Shown here piece after piece: positions 38,044-46,220 of a DNA stretch of 64,000 bases. The notes beneath the pieces are model-generated. The model had not been told where the DNA came from, did no database searches, and worked only from the letters and a program-made list of their open reading frames with translations. The stretch covers positions 4,934,501 to 4,998,500 of the forward strand of contig NZ_CP029189.1 in NCBI RefSeq assembly GCF_008642275.1, read 5' to 3'. Origin of the DNA: Streptomyces venezuelae (GTDB lineage Bacteria > Actinomycetota > Actinomycetes > Streptomycetales > Streptomycetaceae). Position numbers and translations under genes: made by a program. Each line of letters starts with the position of its first letter. The first letter of the stretch is position 1.

Positions 38044-38301
38044 TCAGGCGCTGGCGTTGCGCGCCCGGTTGCGAGCGGCGCGGCGCTTCATGGCGCGGCG
38101 CTCGTCCTCGCTGAGACCGCCCCAGACGCCGGAGTCCTGACCGGACTCGAGCGCCCACTGCAGGCACTGCTCCATGACGGGGCAACGGCGGCAGACGGCC
38201 TTGGCTTCCTCGATCTGCAGCAGCGCAGGACCGGTGTTGCCGATGGGGAAGAAGAGTTCCGGGTCTTCCTCACGACAAACGGCGTTGTGACGCCAGTCCA
38301 T
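38044..38301 (-). CDS. wblE: WhiB-like iron-sulfur regulator WblE (WhiB1 orthologue)
   Basis: 85 residues. The four cluster ligands are Cys9, Cys37, Cys40 and Cys46 (CRRCPVMEQC), spaced exactly as in WhiB1. The GVWGG turn precedes a basic C-terminal tail (RRAMKRRAARNRARNASA) for DNA contact. WhiB1-type proteins bind the main sigma factor and their [4Fe-4S] cluster reacts with nitric oxide. GGAG lies 5 bases before ATG 38301. A CRP-like site is upstream. Confidence 0.94.
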   Translation of the reverse strand: MDWRHNAVCREEDPELFFPIGNTGPALLQIEEAKAVCRRCPVMEQCLQWALESGQDSGVWGGLSEDERRAMKRRAARNRARNASA

Positions 38302-38625
38302 GGCTGCTCCATCTCCTTGTATTGCGGGCAAGTTGCTTGTGAATGTGAACGCTTTCACGAATCCCCCCGTGAGGGAAGCGCGACCGCCCGGTTTCACGCG
38401 GGTGATCAGTCAGAGATTCGTGGAGGGGTTCTGGCGGTCTGTGTGGGTGCCGGGTGCTGCGGGCTGTCCCGATCGCCATGAAGAGATTCGCAAACCTCGG
38501 ACGGGGATACAACCCCTTCCGGAAAGTTTTTTTTGATTCGTCGGTGTCTACTAGGTCACAGCCCTACATCGTGAGGGTGGACCGACGTGTAAACGTTCGA
38601 GTGAAAGGCCTCCGGGCCGTTCCAC
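38302..38625. other. wblE upstream region
   Basis: 324 bases without a convincing gene. It holds the wblE promoter region with a CRP-like dyad, and a small hairpin (GGGG/CCCC) followed by eight T at about 38525-38535, unusual in this GC-rich DNA. The reverse strand has an 80-codon frame with atypical composition that I do not accept. Confidence 0.6.
38344..38359. promoter_or_regulatory. CRP-type dyad TGTGA-N6-TCACG upstream of wblE
   Basis: TGTGAACGCTTTCACG is one base from the TGTGA-N6-TCACA consensus. Centred 50 bases upstream of the wblE start. In M. tuberculosis whiB1 is controlled by the CRP homologue Rv3676 through such sites. Confidence 0.6.
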
Positions 38626-39591
38626 TCACACAATCACACGCAGTGCACGGCGTACGCCTGTGAACCGAACGCTGGTGCGCAGTCCGAGGTGATCGCCGTC
38701 CATCTGGAAGGGAAGCGGAACCTTCGAATGCAAGGTGAAGTCGGTCAGATCGTGCAGAGACACCGCGTGCTTGCCGTGTGGACCCCGCTCAGGAGTGGAG
38801 GTCAGGAGCTGTGTCGCGTACCGCGCGACCGCCGGAGTTGACAAACGGTCCAGGGCCAATACGTCAAGCGCAGTATCGAACGAGGCTTCGGGGGAGGCGT
38901 AAAGCGGACGATTCCCCAGATACGTCCACGGTGACGTATTGCACACTATCGACAGCACCAGATCGGTCACCGGGTCCGCGCCGGGGCGCTCCAGCGTGAC
39001 CGTGCCGTGACGCCGGTTCGGCTCCTCCCAGAACTGGCGCATCAGCTGTCGCACGTACAGGGCGTGCGTCGAACGCTTGCCGCGCTCGCGCTGCTGCTCC
39101 ACCCGGCCCACCACACCCGCGTCGAAGCCGAAGCCCGCGCAGAAGGTGAACCAGCGGGCCGGGACCGACTCGTCCTCCGTACCCGGGGTGCCGGCCGCCA
39201 GTCCCAGACCGACCGTCCGCTCGCGCTGCTCCCGCAGTGCGTCGAGCAGGGCGCCGGTCGCCTCGACCGCGTCGTTGGGCAGTCCCAGGGCGCGCGCGAA
39301 CACGTTGGTGGAGCCGCCGGGCACCACCGCGAGCCGCGGCAGCCGATCCGGATCGGGCCCGTTGTGCAGGAGCCCGTTGACCACCTCGTTGACCGTGCCG
39401 TCGCCACCGAGGGCGACGACGAGGTCGAGCCCCTCGTGCGCGGCCTTGCGTCCCAGGTCCCGCGCGTGCCCGCGGTACTCGGTGGTGACCGCCTCCAGCT
39501 TCATCTCGCTGGCCAGGGCGTGGGTCAGGACGTCGCGCGTGCGCGCACTGGTGGTCGTCGCTGCTGGGTTGGCCACGAGAAGTGCACGCAT
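38626..39591 (-). CDS. Diacylglycerol kinase-family lipid kinase
   Basis: 321 residues. DAGK catalytic domain: VALGGDGTVNEVVNGL for ATP, PGGSTNVFARALG, and a late beta-sandwich domain ending VRRALRVIV. Members phosphorylate diacylglycerol, ceramide-like or polyprenyl lipids; the substrate is not predictable. ATG 39591. Divergent from a small membrane-protein gene by 84 bases. Confidence 0.9.
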   Translation of the reverse strand: MRALLVANPAATTTSARTRDVLTHALASEMKLEAVTTEYRGHARDLGRKAAHEGLDLVVALGGDGTVNEVVNGLLHNGPDPDRLPRLAVVPGGSTNVFARALGLPNDAVEATGALLDALREQRERTVGLGLAAGTPGTEDESVPARWFTFCAGFGFDAGVVGRVEQQRERGKRSTHALYVRQLMRQFWEEPNRRHGTVTLERPGADPVTDLVLSIVCNTSPWTYLGNRPLYASPEASFDTALDVLALDRLSTPAVARYATQLLTSTPERGPHGKHAVSLHDLTDFTLHSKVPLPFQMDGDHLGLRTSVRFTGVRRALRVIV

Positions 39592-39675
39592 GAGCGCCAG
39601 ACTACCCACCCCTTCGAAGGCCGACCCTACTGCCCGTCCCCTCCGGGGTCAGGAGCGCGCCGCTACCCTGCTGGA

Positions 39676-40125
39676 GTGAGTAAGAAGCAGCCCGCGAACG
39701 CCCCCGCCCCCGCCGCCGTCCCGACCGCCGCGCTGCCCGGCCGGCTGACCGCGGCCGCCGCGCTCACCGCCCTGGAGGGCCTGGCCCTGGCCGGCCTCGG
39801 GCTCTACATGCTGTTCGTGGGGATCGCCGGTGACCCCGACTCCCCGCAGCAGGCGGAGACGGGCGGGATCACCCTGCTCGCACTCGCCGCGCTGCCGCTG
39901 ATCGCGGCCCGGGGTCTGCGCCTGGGCCGCCGCTGGAGCCGTGGCCCGGCCCTCATCACCCAGCTGATGGCCCTGCCGGTGGCCTGGACCCTCTACAGCA
40001 CCGGCGGCGCGATGATCGCCGCCGCCGTGGCGCTGGCCGTGGCCGCGTCGGCCGTCGTCGTGCTCCTGGTGAATCCGACGGCGACCGAGGCTCTGGGTAT
40101 CGGGCCCGGGGAGCAGGCCCGATAA
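39676..40125 (+). CDS. Small integral membrane protein
   Basis: 149 residues from GTG 39676, a short Pro/Ala N-terminal tail and four predicted helices (ALEGLALAGLGLYMLFVGIA onward). Only a TACCCT -10-like hexamer, ending 5 bases before the GTG, is seen, so the transcript may be leaderless. Function unknown. Converges with sigH. Confidence 0.75.
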   Translation: MSKKQPANAPAPAAVPTAALPGRLTAAAALTALEGLALAGLGLYMLFVGIAGDPDSPQQAETGGITLLALAALPLIAARGLRLGRRWSRGPALITQLMALPVAWTLYSTGGAMIAAAVALAVAASAVVVLLVNPTATEALGIGPGEQAR

Positions 40126-40153
40126 CCGGTCGTCCGGTTCTTCCCGCGCTCGC

Positions 40154-41194
40154 CTACTCCTCGACGAGGAGCTTGTCGCGGAGCTGGGCCAGAGTGCGGG
40201 CCAGCAGCCGGGAGACGTGCATCTGGGAGATGCCGACCTCCTGGGCGATCTGCGACTGGGTCATGTTGCCGAAGAAACGAAGCAGCAGGATCCGCTTCTC
40301 CCGCGGCGGCAGGCCCTCCAGCAGCGGCTTGAGGGACTCGCGGTACTCGACGCCCTCCAGGGCCTCGTCCTCCGCGCCCAGGGTGTCCGCGACCGCCGGC
40401 GACTCGTCGTCGGTGTCCGGGACGTCGAGCGAGAGCGTGCTGTAGGCATTGGCCGATTCCAGCCCCTCCAGGACCTCCTCCTCGGAGATCCCGAGCCGCT
40501 CGGCCAGTTCGTGCACCGTGGGGGAGCGGCCGTGCTGCTGGGACAGTTCGGCCGTGGCCGTCGTCAGCGAGAGCCGCAGCTCCTGCAGACGGCGCGGCAC
40601 CCGCACCGCCCAGCCCTTGTCGCGGAAGTGGCGCTTGATCTCGCCGACCACCGTGGGCGTGGCGTACGTGGAGAACTCGACCCCGCGGTCCGGGTCGAAC
40701 CGGTCCACCGACTTGATCAGGCCGATCGTCGCGACCTGCGTCAGGTCGTCGAGCGGCTCGCCGCGGTTGCGGAAGCGCCGCGCCAGGTGTTCCACCAGCG
40801 GCAGGTGCATCCGTACCAGCCGGTTGCGCAGCTCGGCCTTCTCCACCGACCCGTCGGGCAGCGCCCGCAGCTCGATGAACAGGGCCCGGGCGCCGCTGCG
40901 GTCGCGCGGATCCGGCAGCGCCGGGGTCGCGGCGAACGCCGGCACCGGCACCGCCACGGGGGCCTCGGCCCCGGCCTCGGCTCCCGTGGTGGCCGGCCGG
41001 TCTGGTTGTGGTTGTTCCTGCTGGTTCTCGCTCATAGGGCCCGCCCGTCGCTCCGCCGAGTCCAAAAAGCCGTCTTCCGCATCCGCGTCAGCCGGGTGCG
41101 GCCGGGCGTGCTGCTGTTGCGGGATGCCGCCGTCGACCTCGTGCCGTACCCGGGGCCGATCCCCGCCCCGCACCGGGATCTCCCCGCCGCTCAC
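40154..41194 (-). CDS. sigH: SigB-family stress sigma factor SigH
   Basis: Group 3 sigma factor for osmotic and other stress, in S. coelicolor also developmental. Region 2 around DLTQVATIGLIKSVDRFDP, region 3 SPTVHELAERLGISEEEV, region 4 MTQSQIAQEVGISQMHVSRL. GTG 41194 overlaps the prsH stop (GTGA) and gives 346 residues; ATG 41035 gives 293 (MSENQQEQ). The two sizes fit the multiple SigH forms (about 34 and 37 kDa) reported in S. coelicolor. Held inactive by the adjacent anti-sigma PrsH. Confidence 0.9.
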   Translation of the reverse strand: MSGGEIPVRGGDRPRVRHEVDGGIPQQQHARPHPADADAEDGFLDSAERRAGPMSENQQEQPQPDRPATTGAEAGAEAPVAVPVPAFAATPALPDPRDRSGARALFIELRALPDGSVEKAELRNRLVRMHLPLVEHLARRFRNRGEPLDDLTQVATIGLIKSVDRFDPDRGVEFSTYATPTVVGEIKRHFRDKGWAVRVPRRLQELRLSLTTATAELSQQHGRSPTVHELAERLGISEEEVLEGLESANAYSTLSLDVPDTDDESPAVADTLGAEDEALEGVEYRESLKPLLEGLPPREKRILLLRFFGNMTQSQIAQEVGISQMHVSRLLARTLAQLRDKLLVEE

Positions 41195-41604
41195 GCCGGG
41201 CCTGGTCCCGCGCCGCGCTGTTTGTAGAGGCTGATGCTCACCGTCTTGTTCTCCTCGACCGTGGCCTCGACCTTGCCGGCCAGGGCCGACAGGACCGTCC
41301 ACGCGAACGTGTCACGCTCCGGTGCGCGCCCGTCGGTGGTCGGCGCCGAGACGGTCACCTCCAGCGAATCGTCGATCAGCCGGAACACGCAGCTGAGGAC
41401 GGAGCCCGGCACGGCCTGCTGGAGCAGGATCGCGCAGGCCTCGTCCACCGCGATGCGGAGGTCCTCGATCTCGTCGAGGGTGAAGTCCAAACGTGCCGCG
41501 AGGCCGGCCGTGGCCGTCCGCAGCACCGACAGGTAGGCACCCGCAGCGGGCAGCCGGACTTCCACGAAGTCCTGAGTCCCGGGCTCGCCTGCGATCTGGG
41601 ACAC
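41191..41604 (-). CDS. prsH: RsbW-like anti-sigma kinase PrsH (UshX)
   Basis: 137 residues, GHKL ATPase fold: N-box FTLDEIEDLRIAVDEACAIL, then a loop with TDGRAPERDTFAWTVLSALA. Binds SigH; partner switching by BldG-type anti-anti-sigma factors is known for the S. coelicolor protein. GTG 41604 has GGAGG five bases upstream and gives the conserved N-terminus VSQIAGEP; further upstream in-frame starts look spurious. Overlaps sigH by GTGA. Confidence 0.92.
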   Translation of the reverse strand: MSQIAGEPGTQDFVEVRLPAAGAYLSVLRTATAGLAARLDFTLDEIEDLRIAVDEACAILLQQAVPGSVLSCVFRLIDDSLEVTVSAPTTDGRAPERDTFAWTVLSALAGKVEATVEENKTVSISLYKQRGAGPGPA

Positions 41605-41809
41605 CCTCACCTCCAAGGTGGTACGAGCTCTGTTCGCCGGTGACGCTATCGCGATCCGGGCGATCGTGTCGCGGCACCCCTCTAGGTGCCCGCTTCGAGC
41701 ACCCCGCCTGCGAGCCAGTGACTGATGGTAAGCCCATGGGTACGCACAGTGGCTAGGGGTCTGCGGGGCCCAAATCAGGGGAACCGGCGGAGGGTTGAAC
41801 TACCCCGCT

Positions 41810-42070
41810 TCAGACGATCGAACCGTCGACAAAACACCAGCGCCAGGTCTCACCCGGTTCGAAGCTCCGCATCACCGGATGTCCGGTCTCCTGGTGGTGC
41901 GCCGTCGCATGCCGGTGGGGCGAGGAATCACAGCAGGCCACCTGCCCGCACACCAGGCACATCCGCAGCTGGACGGGGTGGCTTCCGAGGGCCAGGCACT
42001 CGGGGCAGGTGTGGTGCGAGGGCACCGGTTCGGGACGCGGCAGTTCGGCAACGTGGGTGCACTCGCTCAT
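41810..42070 (-). CDS. UBP-type zinc-finger protein
   Basis: 86 residues. Zinc ligands of the zf-UBP fold: Cys4/His6, Cys22/Cys25 (CPEC), Cys38/Cys41 (CLVC), Cys46, and His52, His54, His58/59, His64. In eukaryotes the fold binds the ubiquitin C-terminus; the role of bacterial stand-alone copies is unknown. Next to the antiporter gene but divergent from it. Confidence 0.88.
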   Translation of the reverse strand: MSECTHVAELPRPEPVPSHHTCPECLALGSHPVQLRMCLVCGQVACCDSSPHRHATAHHQETGHPVMRSFEPGETWRWCFVDGSIV

Positions 42071-42282
42071 CGCATTCTCCTTGTACCGGAACCCCGGCCT
42101 TCAGTCTCGGGGCGAACCGCGCGCACGGGCCGGAGCTGCGATGCAGCGGAGTGTCGATGCGTCACGCTTTGACCGGAGCTTGATCTCGTACAGAATACGT
42201 TCCCGCCGTGCGAGTCATGGGGATCTCCTCGGCCAAGCCCGCGCGTTCGGGGCGAGCGGCCGACGATTGAGGTGGATCTTCG

Positions 42283-43863
42283 ATGGAGGTATTGCCGCTG
42301 GTGGCGCTGATCGCCGGCAGCGCGGCCGTCGCGGGGCTGGCCCGCCGGACCCCGGTGCCCGCGCCGCTGCTGCTGGTCGCCGCCGGTCTGCTGGCCGGCT
42401 ACGTGCCGGGGGTGCCCGCCTACACGCTCGACCCGCACATCGTGCTGCCGTTGCTGCTCCCGCCGCTGCTCTACACGGCCGCCGTGGACAGCTCGTACCT
42501 GGACCTGCGCGCGAACATCCGGCCCATCGCGATGCTCTCGGTGGGCTACGTGCTCTTCGCGACGCTCGCCGTCGGGTACGCGGCGTACCTGCTGGTGCCG
42601 GGGCTCTCCGTGCCGGTCGCGCTGGTGCTGGGCGCGGTGATCGCCCCGCCGGACGCCGTCGCCGCCACCGCGATCGCCCGCAAGCTCCGGCTGCCGAACC
42701 GGATCACGACCATCCTGCAGGGCGAGTCCCTGGTCAACGACGCCACCGCGATCACCGCCTACAAGGTGGCCCTGGCGGCCGCGGTCGGGGTGAGCGCCGG
42801 CTGGGCGGGCGGGGTCGCGGAGTTCCTGCTCGCCTCGGTCGGCGGTATCGGCGTGGGCCTGCTGCTGATGGTGCCGATCCACCACCTGCGCACCCGGCTG
42901 AAGGAGCCCCTGCTCCAGAACACGCTGTCGCTGCTGATCCCCTTCGTGGCCTACGCGGCCGCCGAGCGGGTGCACGCCTCCGGGGTGCTCGCGGTGGTCG
43001 TCGTGGCGCTGTACCTCGGGCACCGGAACTGGCAGGTCGACTTCGCCACCCGGCTCCAGGAGGAGGCGGTGTGGAGGGTGGTCGCCTTCGTGCTGGAGTC
43101 GGTGGTCTTCGCGCTGATCGGGCTGCAGCTGCCCGTGGTCCTCAAGGGGCTCGGCGAGTACGACGGCGTCCACGCGGCCTGGTACGCGATCGCCGTGTTC
43201 CTGGCGGTGGTGGTGGCCCGGTTCCTGTGGGTGTTCCCGGCGACCTTCGTGCCCCGCTGGATGTCGCCGCGGATCCGGGACCGGGAGCCGGAGACCGACT
43301 GGAAGGCCCCGGTGATCGTCGGATGGGCCGGGATGCGCGGCGTGGTCTCGCTGGCCATCGCCTTCTCCGTGCCGATGTCGGTGCCGCACCGGAACCTGAT
43401 CCTCTTCCTGACCTTCACCACGGTCATCGGGACGCTGGTGGTGCAAGGGCTGACGCTGCCGCCGCTGATCCGGGCGCTGAAGCTGCCGCCGAAGGACGTG
43501 CAGGCCGAGACCCTGGCGGAGGCGCAGGCACAGTCCGAGGCCTCGCGGGCGGCCGAGGAGCGGCTGGCGGAGCTGCTGGAGGAACCGGAGAACAGCACGC
43601 TGCCGCCGCCGCTGGCGGACCGGCTGCGGACGGTCATGGAGCGTCGGCGCAACGCGGTGTGGGAGCGGCTGGGCGAGGTCAACCCGGAGACGGGGGAGTC
43701 GGCGGACGACGTCTACCGGCGGCTCGCGCGGGAGATGATCGCGGCCGAACGGGAGGTCTTCGTGACGCTGCGGGACCAGCGGCGGATCGACGACGAGATG
43801 CTGCGGGCGCTCCTGCGCAGGCTGGACCTGGAAGAGGCCGCGGCCTACCGCGAGGAGGGCTGA
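42283..43863 (+). CDS. CPA1-family Na+(K+)/H+ antiporter
   Basis: 526 residues, about 12 helices in the first 400. Transport-site motif VIAPPDAVAATAIARKL followed by GESLVNDATAITA, the ND pair typical of electroneutral CPA1 exchangers. The last 130 residues are an acidic and basic helical cytoplasmic tail (EAQAQSEASRAAEERLAELL) that probably regulates activity. ATG 42283. Confidence 0.93.
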   Translation: MEVLPLVALIAGSAAVAGLARRTPVPAPLLLVAAGLLAGYVPGVPAYTLDPHIVLPLLLPPLLYTAAVDSSYLDLRANIRPIAMLSVGYVLFATLAVGYAAYLLVPGLSVPVALVLGAVIAPPDAVAATAIARKLRLPNRITTILQGESLVNDATAITAYKVALAAAVGVSAGWAGGVAEFLLASVGGIGVGLLLMVPIHHLRTRLKEPLLQNTLSLLIPFVAYAAAERVHASGVLAVVVVALYLGHRNWQVDFATRLQEEAVWRVVAFVLESVVFALIGLQLPVVLKGLGEYDGVHAAWYAIAVFLAVVVARFLWVFPATFVPRWMSPRIRDREPETDWKAPVIVGWAGMRGVVSLAIAFSVPMSVPHRNLILFLTFTTVIGTLVVQGLTLPPLIRALKLPPKDVQAETLAEAQAQSEASRAAEERLAELLEEPENSTLPPPLADRLRTVMERRRNAVWERLGEVNPETGESADDVYRRLAREMIAAEREVFVTLRDQRRIDDEMLRALLRRLDLEEAAAYREEG

Positions 43864-43869
43864 GCGCGG

Positions 43870-44778
43870 TCACGGACGGCCGGTGACCACCGCGGCGAGG
43901 GTCGTACCGCGCGGGAAGGCGCCGGCCGCGGTGAGCTCGGTCAGGGCCCAGAGCAGCTTGGCCACGTAGATCCGCTCCACCGGGAGGCCGTGCCGGGACC
44001 CGAACTCGGCGGCGAAGGCCTCCAGCGCGTCGGGGACCCGGGCGTAGCCGCCGTGGTGGAAGTCCTCGGCGAGGGTCCAGGAGCCGGCCGGTCCCCCGAA
44101 GGCGGCCGCCTGGAGGGAACGTATCTCCGCGGCCAGGAACCCGCCCGCCAGGACCGGGACCCCGAGCGCCCGCTGCCCGGGGTCCAGTCCGGCCGCGAGG
44201 CCCGCCAGCGTCCCGCCGGTGCCGCAGGCGACCGCCACCACGTCGGCGGCGCCGCGCAGCTCCCGGCCGAGCTCGGCACAGCCGTGCAGGGCCGGGGCGT
44301 TGCTCCCGCCCTCGGGGACCACGTACGCACCGCCCGCGCCCGCCGCGTCCACCAGCCGGGCCAGCTCCTGCGGCTCGGCCTTGCGGCGGTACTCCGACCG
44401 GGACACGAAGTGCAGCCGCATCCCGTCGGCGGCGCACCGGGCGAGCGAGTCGTTCAGGGGCCGCCCGGCCAGCTCGTCCCCGCGCACGATGCCGACCGTC
44501 CGCATGCCGAGCAGCCGCCCGGCGGCGGCGGTGGCCCGCAGGTGGTTGGAGTACGCCCCGCCGAAGGTGACCAGGCCGTCGTGGCCGGCGTCCCGGGCCG
44601 CGCGCAGGTTGGGTGCGAGCTTGCGCCACTTGTTGCCGGGCAGCTCCGGATGCACGAGGTCGTCCCGCTTGAGCAGCAGCCGTACGCCGTGCCGCTCGAA
44701 CCTGTCGTCACGGACCTCCTGCAACGGCGACGGCGGGCGCGGCTGCAGGAGGGCGTCGGGACCAGGGGAACGTTCCAC
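43870..44778 (-). CDS. PLP-dependent D-cysteine desulfhydrase/ACC deaminase family
   Basis: 302 residues, fold-type II. PLP Lys in GNKWRKLAPNL, followed by FGGAYSNHLRATAAAG and the phosphate loop CGTGGTLAGLAAG. Substrate could be D-cysteine, ACC or another amino acid; the family cannot be split confidently by eye. Ends 6 bases from the convergent antiporter gene. Confidence 0.87.
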   Translation of the reverse strand: MERSPGPDALLQPRPPSPLQEVRDDRFERHGVRLLLKRDDLVHPELPGNKWRKLAPNLRAARDAGHDGLVTFGGAYSNHLRATAAAGRLLGMRTVGIVRGDELAGRPLNDSLARCAADGMRLHFVSRSEYRRKAEPQELARLVDAAGAGGAYVVPEGGSNAPALHGCAELGRELRGAADVVAVACGTGGTLAGLAAGLDPGQRALGVPVLAGGFLAAEIRSLQAAAFGGPAGSWTLAEDFHHGGYARVPDALEAFAAEFGSRHGLPVERIYVAKLLWALTELTAAGAFPRGTTLAAVVTGRP

Positions 44779-44814
44779 CCGTCCATTGTGGCCCGGGGCC
44801 GCGGCAGCCCGGGC

Positions 44815-45171
44815 TCAGCGGGCCATCCAGGGGACGCGGCAGGCGTGGGGGGCCGAACCCTCGGGGCAGAGTGTCCTGAGCACCGTCCCGCGGATCGAAC
44901 GCCAGGTCCGCAGGGAGCACGTCAGGCGGACGCGGAGCTCGACCGGCCGGCGGGCACCCGGCGGGCGGCCGGGGTTCTCCACGGCCCACTGTTCCGCGAG
45001 GAAGTCGTACATGTCGGCGGTCGTCAGCTCGCCCTCCGGCATGGTGTCCACGACGGTCCGGCCGACGATCCGGGCGCACCTGGGGCCCACCGCGTCATCG
45101 ACGAGCCGGTCGACCCAGGCCAGGCCCTCGTCGTCCGCATAAAGGCCGAACCGAAGCTCGCGCGTCCTCAT
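44815..45171 (-). CDS. Hypothetical protein coupled to MerR regulator
   Basis: 118 residues, no family recognised. Mixed alpha/beta; acidic N-terminal half (YADDEGLAWVDRLVDD) and a basic C-terminal half with three Cys (TCSLRTW, TLCPEG, HACRVP). ATG 45171 overlaps the MerR stop (ATGA), so the two are translated together. Possibly a partner or effector of that regulator (inference). Confidence 0.65.
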   Translation of the reverse strand: MRTRELRFGLYADDEGLAWVDRLVDDAVGPRCARIVGRTVVDTMPEGELTTADMYDFLAEQWAVENPGRPPGARRPVELRVRLTCSLRTWRSIRGTVLRTLCPEGSAPHACRVPWMAR

Positions 45172-46106
45172 CGGGCCGCTCCTTCGAGGGCGGCGGTGAA
45201 CCAGGAGTGGACGGGCGCGGTGGTGGGCGCGGCCGGCCAGCCGTTGACGGTGGCCAGGAGCTGCCAGTAGCGCTCGGTGTGCGGGTCGCCGGTCGGCCGC
45301 AGGCGGGCGAGGAGCCAGCGGCGCAGGTCGCCCGCCCCGGCGCGCCCGAAGGCTTCCGCGTAGAGGGCCGCCAGCGAGGCGGGGAGGGACTCGCCCACGG
45401 CGGACGCGGGAGCGAGGCCGGAGGCGACGGCCTCGTCGAGCCGGTCGCGCAGCGCGCGGTCGATGGCGTCCTGCAGGGCGGCGACGTCCTCCTGCCCGGA
45501 GGGCTCCCGTGCCTGTTCCTCGGCCGTGCGGCGCAAGGCGCCGCGGAAGTCCGGGTCCTCGCACATCCCGGCGAGTTCCACCCAGGCCTCGACCTGTCCG
45601 GGTGTCGGGTCGTCGGGGAGCTCGGGCAGGGCGGAACGCAGCAGGGCCACGAACTCGGGGTTCGCGTGCGGGCCCTCGAAAGCGGCGTCGACGAAGCCGG
45701 AGACCAGGCGGCGCCGTTCGGCCCGGGAGAGCGTGGCGAGTCGGTGCATGAGGTCCATCTCCATGGGGGTGGGGGTGCGTCCGGCGACCGTGCGGAGCAG
45801 CGCGCGGCGCAGGAGCAGGGTCCGGATCTGTACGTCCAGGGCGTCGGCGAGGGCTTCCGCGGCCTCCGGTACGGACGCCTCGCGGTCCAGCACCTTGCGT
45901 ACGGTCGCCAGGTCCAGCCCGAGACCGCGCAGGGTGCGGGTCAGCTCCAGGCGGGCGAGCGCGCCGGCGTCGTAGAGCCGGTACCCGGCCGGGCTGCGCC
46001 CGGTCGGCGGGACGATGCCCTGGTCGGAGCAGAACCGGACGGTCTTCACCGACAGGCCGGTGCGGCGCGCGAGTTCGCCGATGGAGTGGAGCGGTTCGCT
46101 GTCCAT
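45168..46106 (-). CDS. MerR family regulator with long effector domain
   Basis: 312 residues. N-terminal winged helix (SIGELARRTGLSVKTVRFCS, SPAGYRLYDAGALARLELTR) and dimer helix, then about 190 residues of helical effector domain, longer than in the metal sensors, suggesting an organic ligand. First gene of a two-gene unit. Confidence 0.88.
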   Translation of the reverse strand: MDSEPLHSIGELARRTGLSVKTVRFCSDQGIVPPTGRSPAGYRLYDAGALARLELTRTLRGLGLDLATVRKVLDREASVPEAAEALADALDVQIRTLLLRRALLRTVAGRTPTPMEMDLMHRLATLSRAERRRLVSGFVDAAFEGPHANPEFVALLRSALPELPDDPTPGQVEAWVELAGMCEDPDFRGALRRTAEEQAREPSGQEDVAALQDAIDRALRDRLDEAVASGLAPASAVGESLPASLAALYAEAFGRAGAGDLRRWLLARLRPTGDPHTERYWQLLATVNGWPAAPTTAPVHSWFTAALEGAAR

Positions 46107-46164
46107 GCCCCCACTCTGGGGTCTCCCCCCACGGGAGACTCAACCGGGGCCGGGGAACCGTCCT

Positions 46165-46206
46165 GCGGCCCGGTTCCGGAGGACCTTCTTCCAGGAACCG
46201 GGCCGC
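46165..46206. terminator. 13-bp stem terminator after amidase gene
   Basis: GCGGCCCGGTTCC (46165-46177) pairs with GGAACCGGGCCGC (46194-46206), 14 bases past the amidase stop on the minus strand. Confidence 0.7.
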
Positions 46207-46220
46207 GTGGCCCCTGGGGG

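Noticed and set aside
38270..38512. 80-codon minus-strand frame upstream of wblE
   Set aside because: His/Arg/Ser-rich, no ribosome-binding site, and it overlaps the wblE start region; treated as leader DNA.
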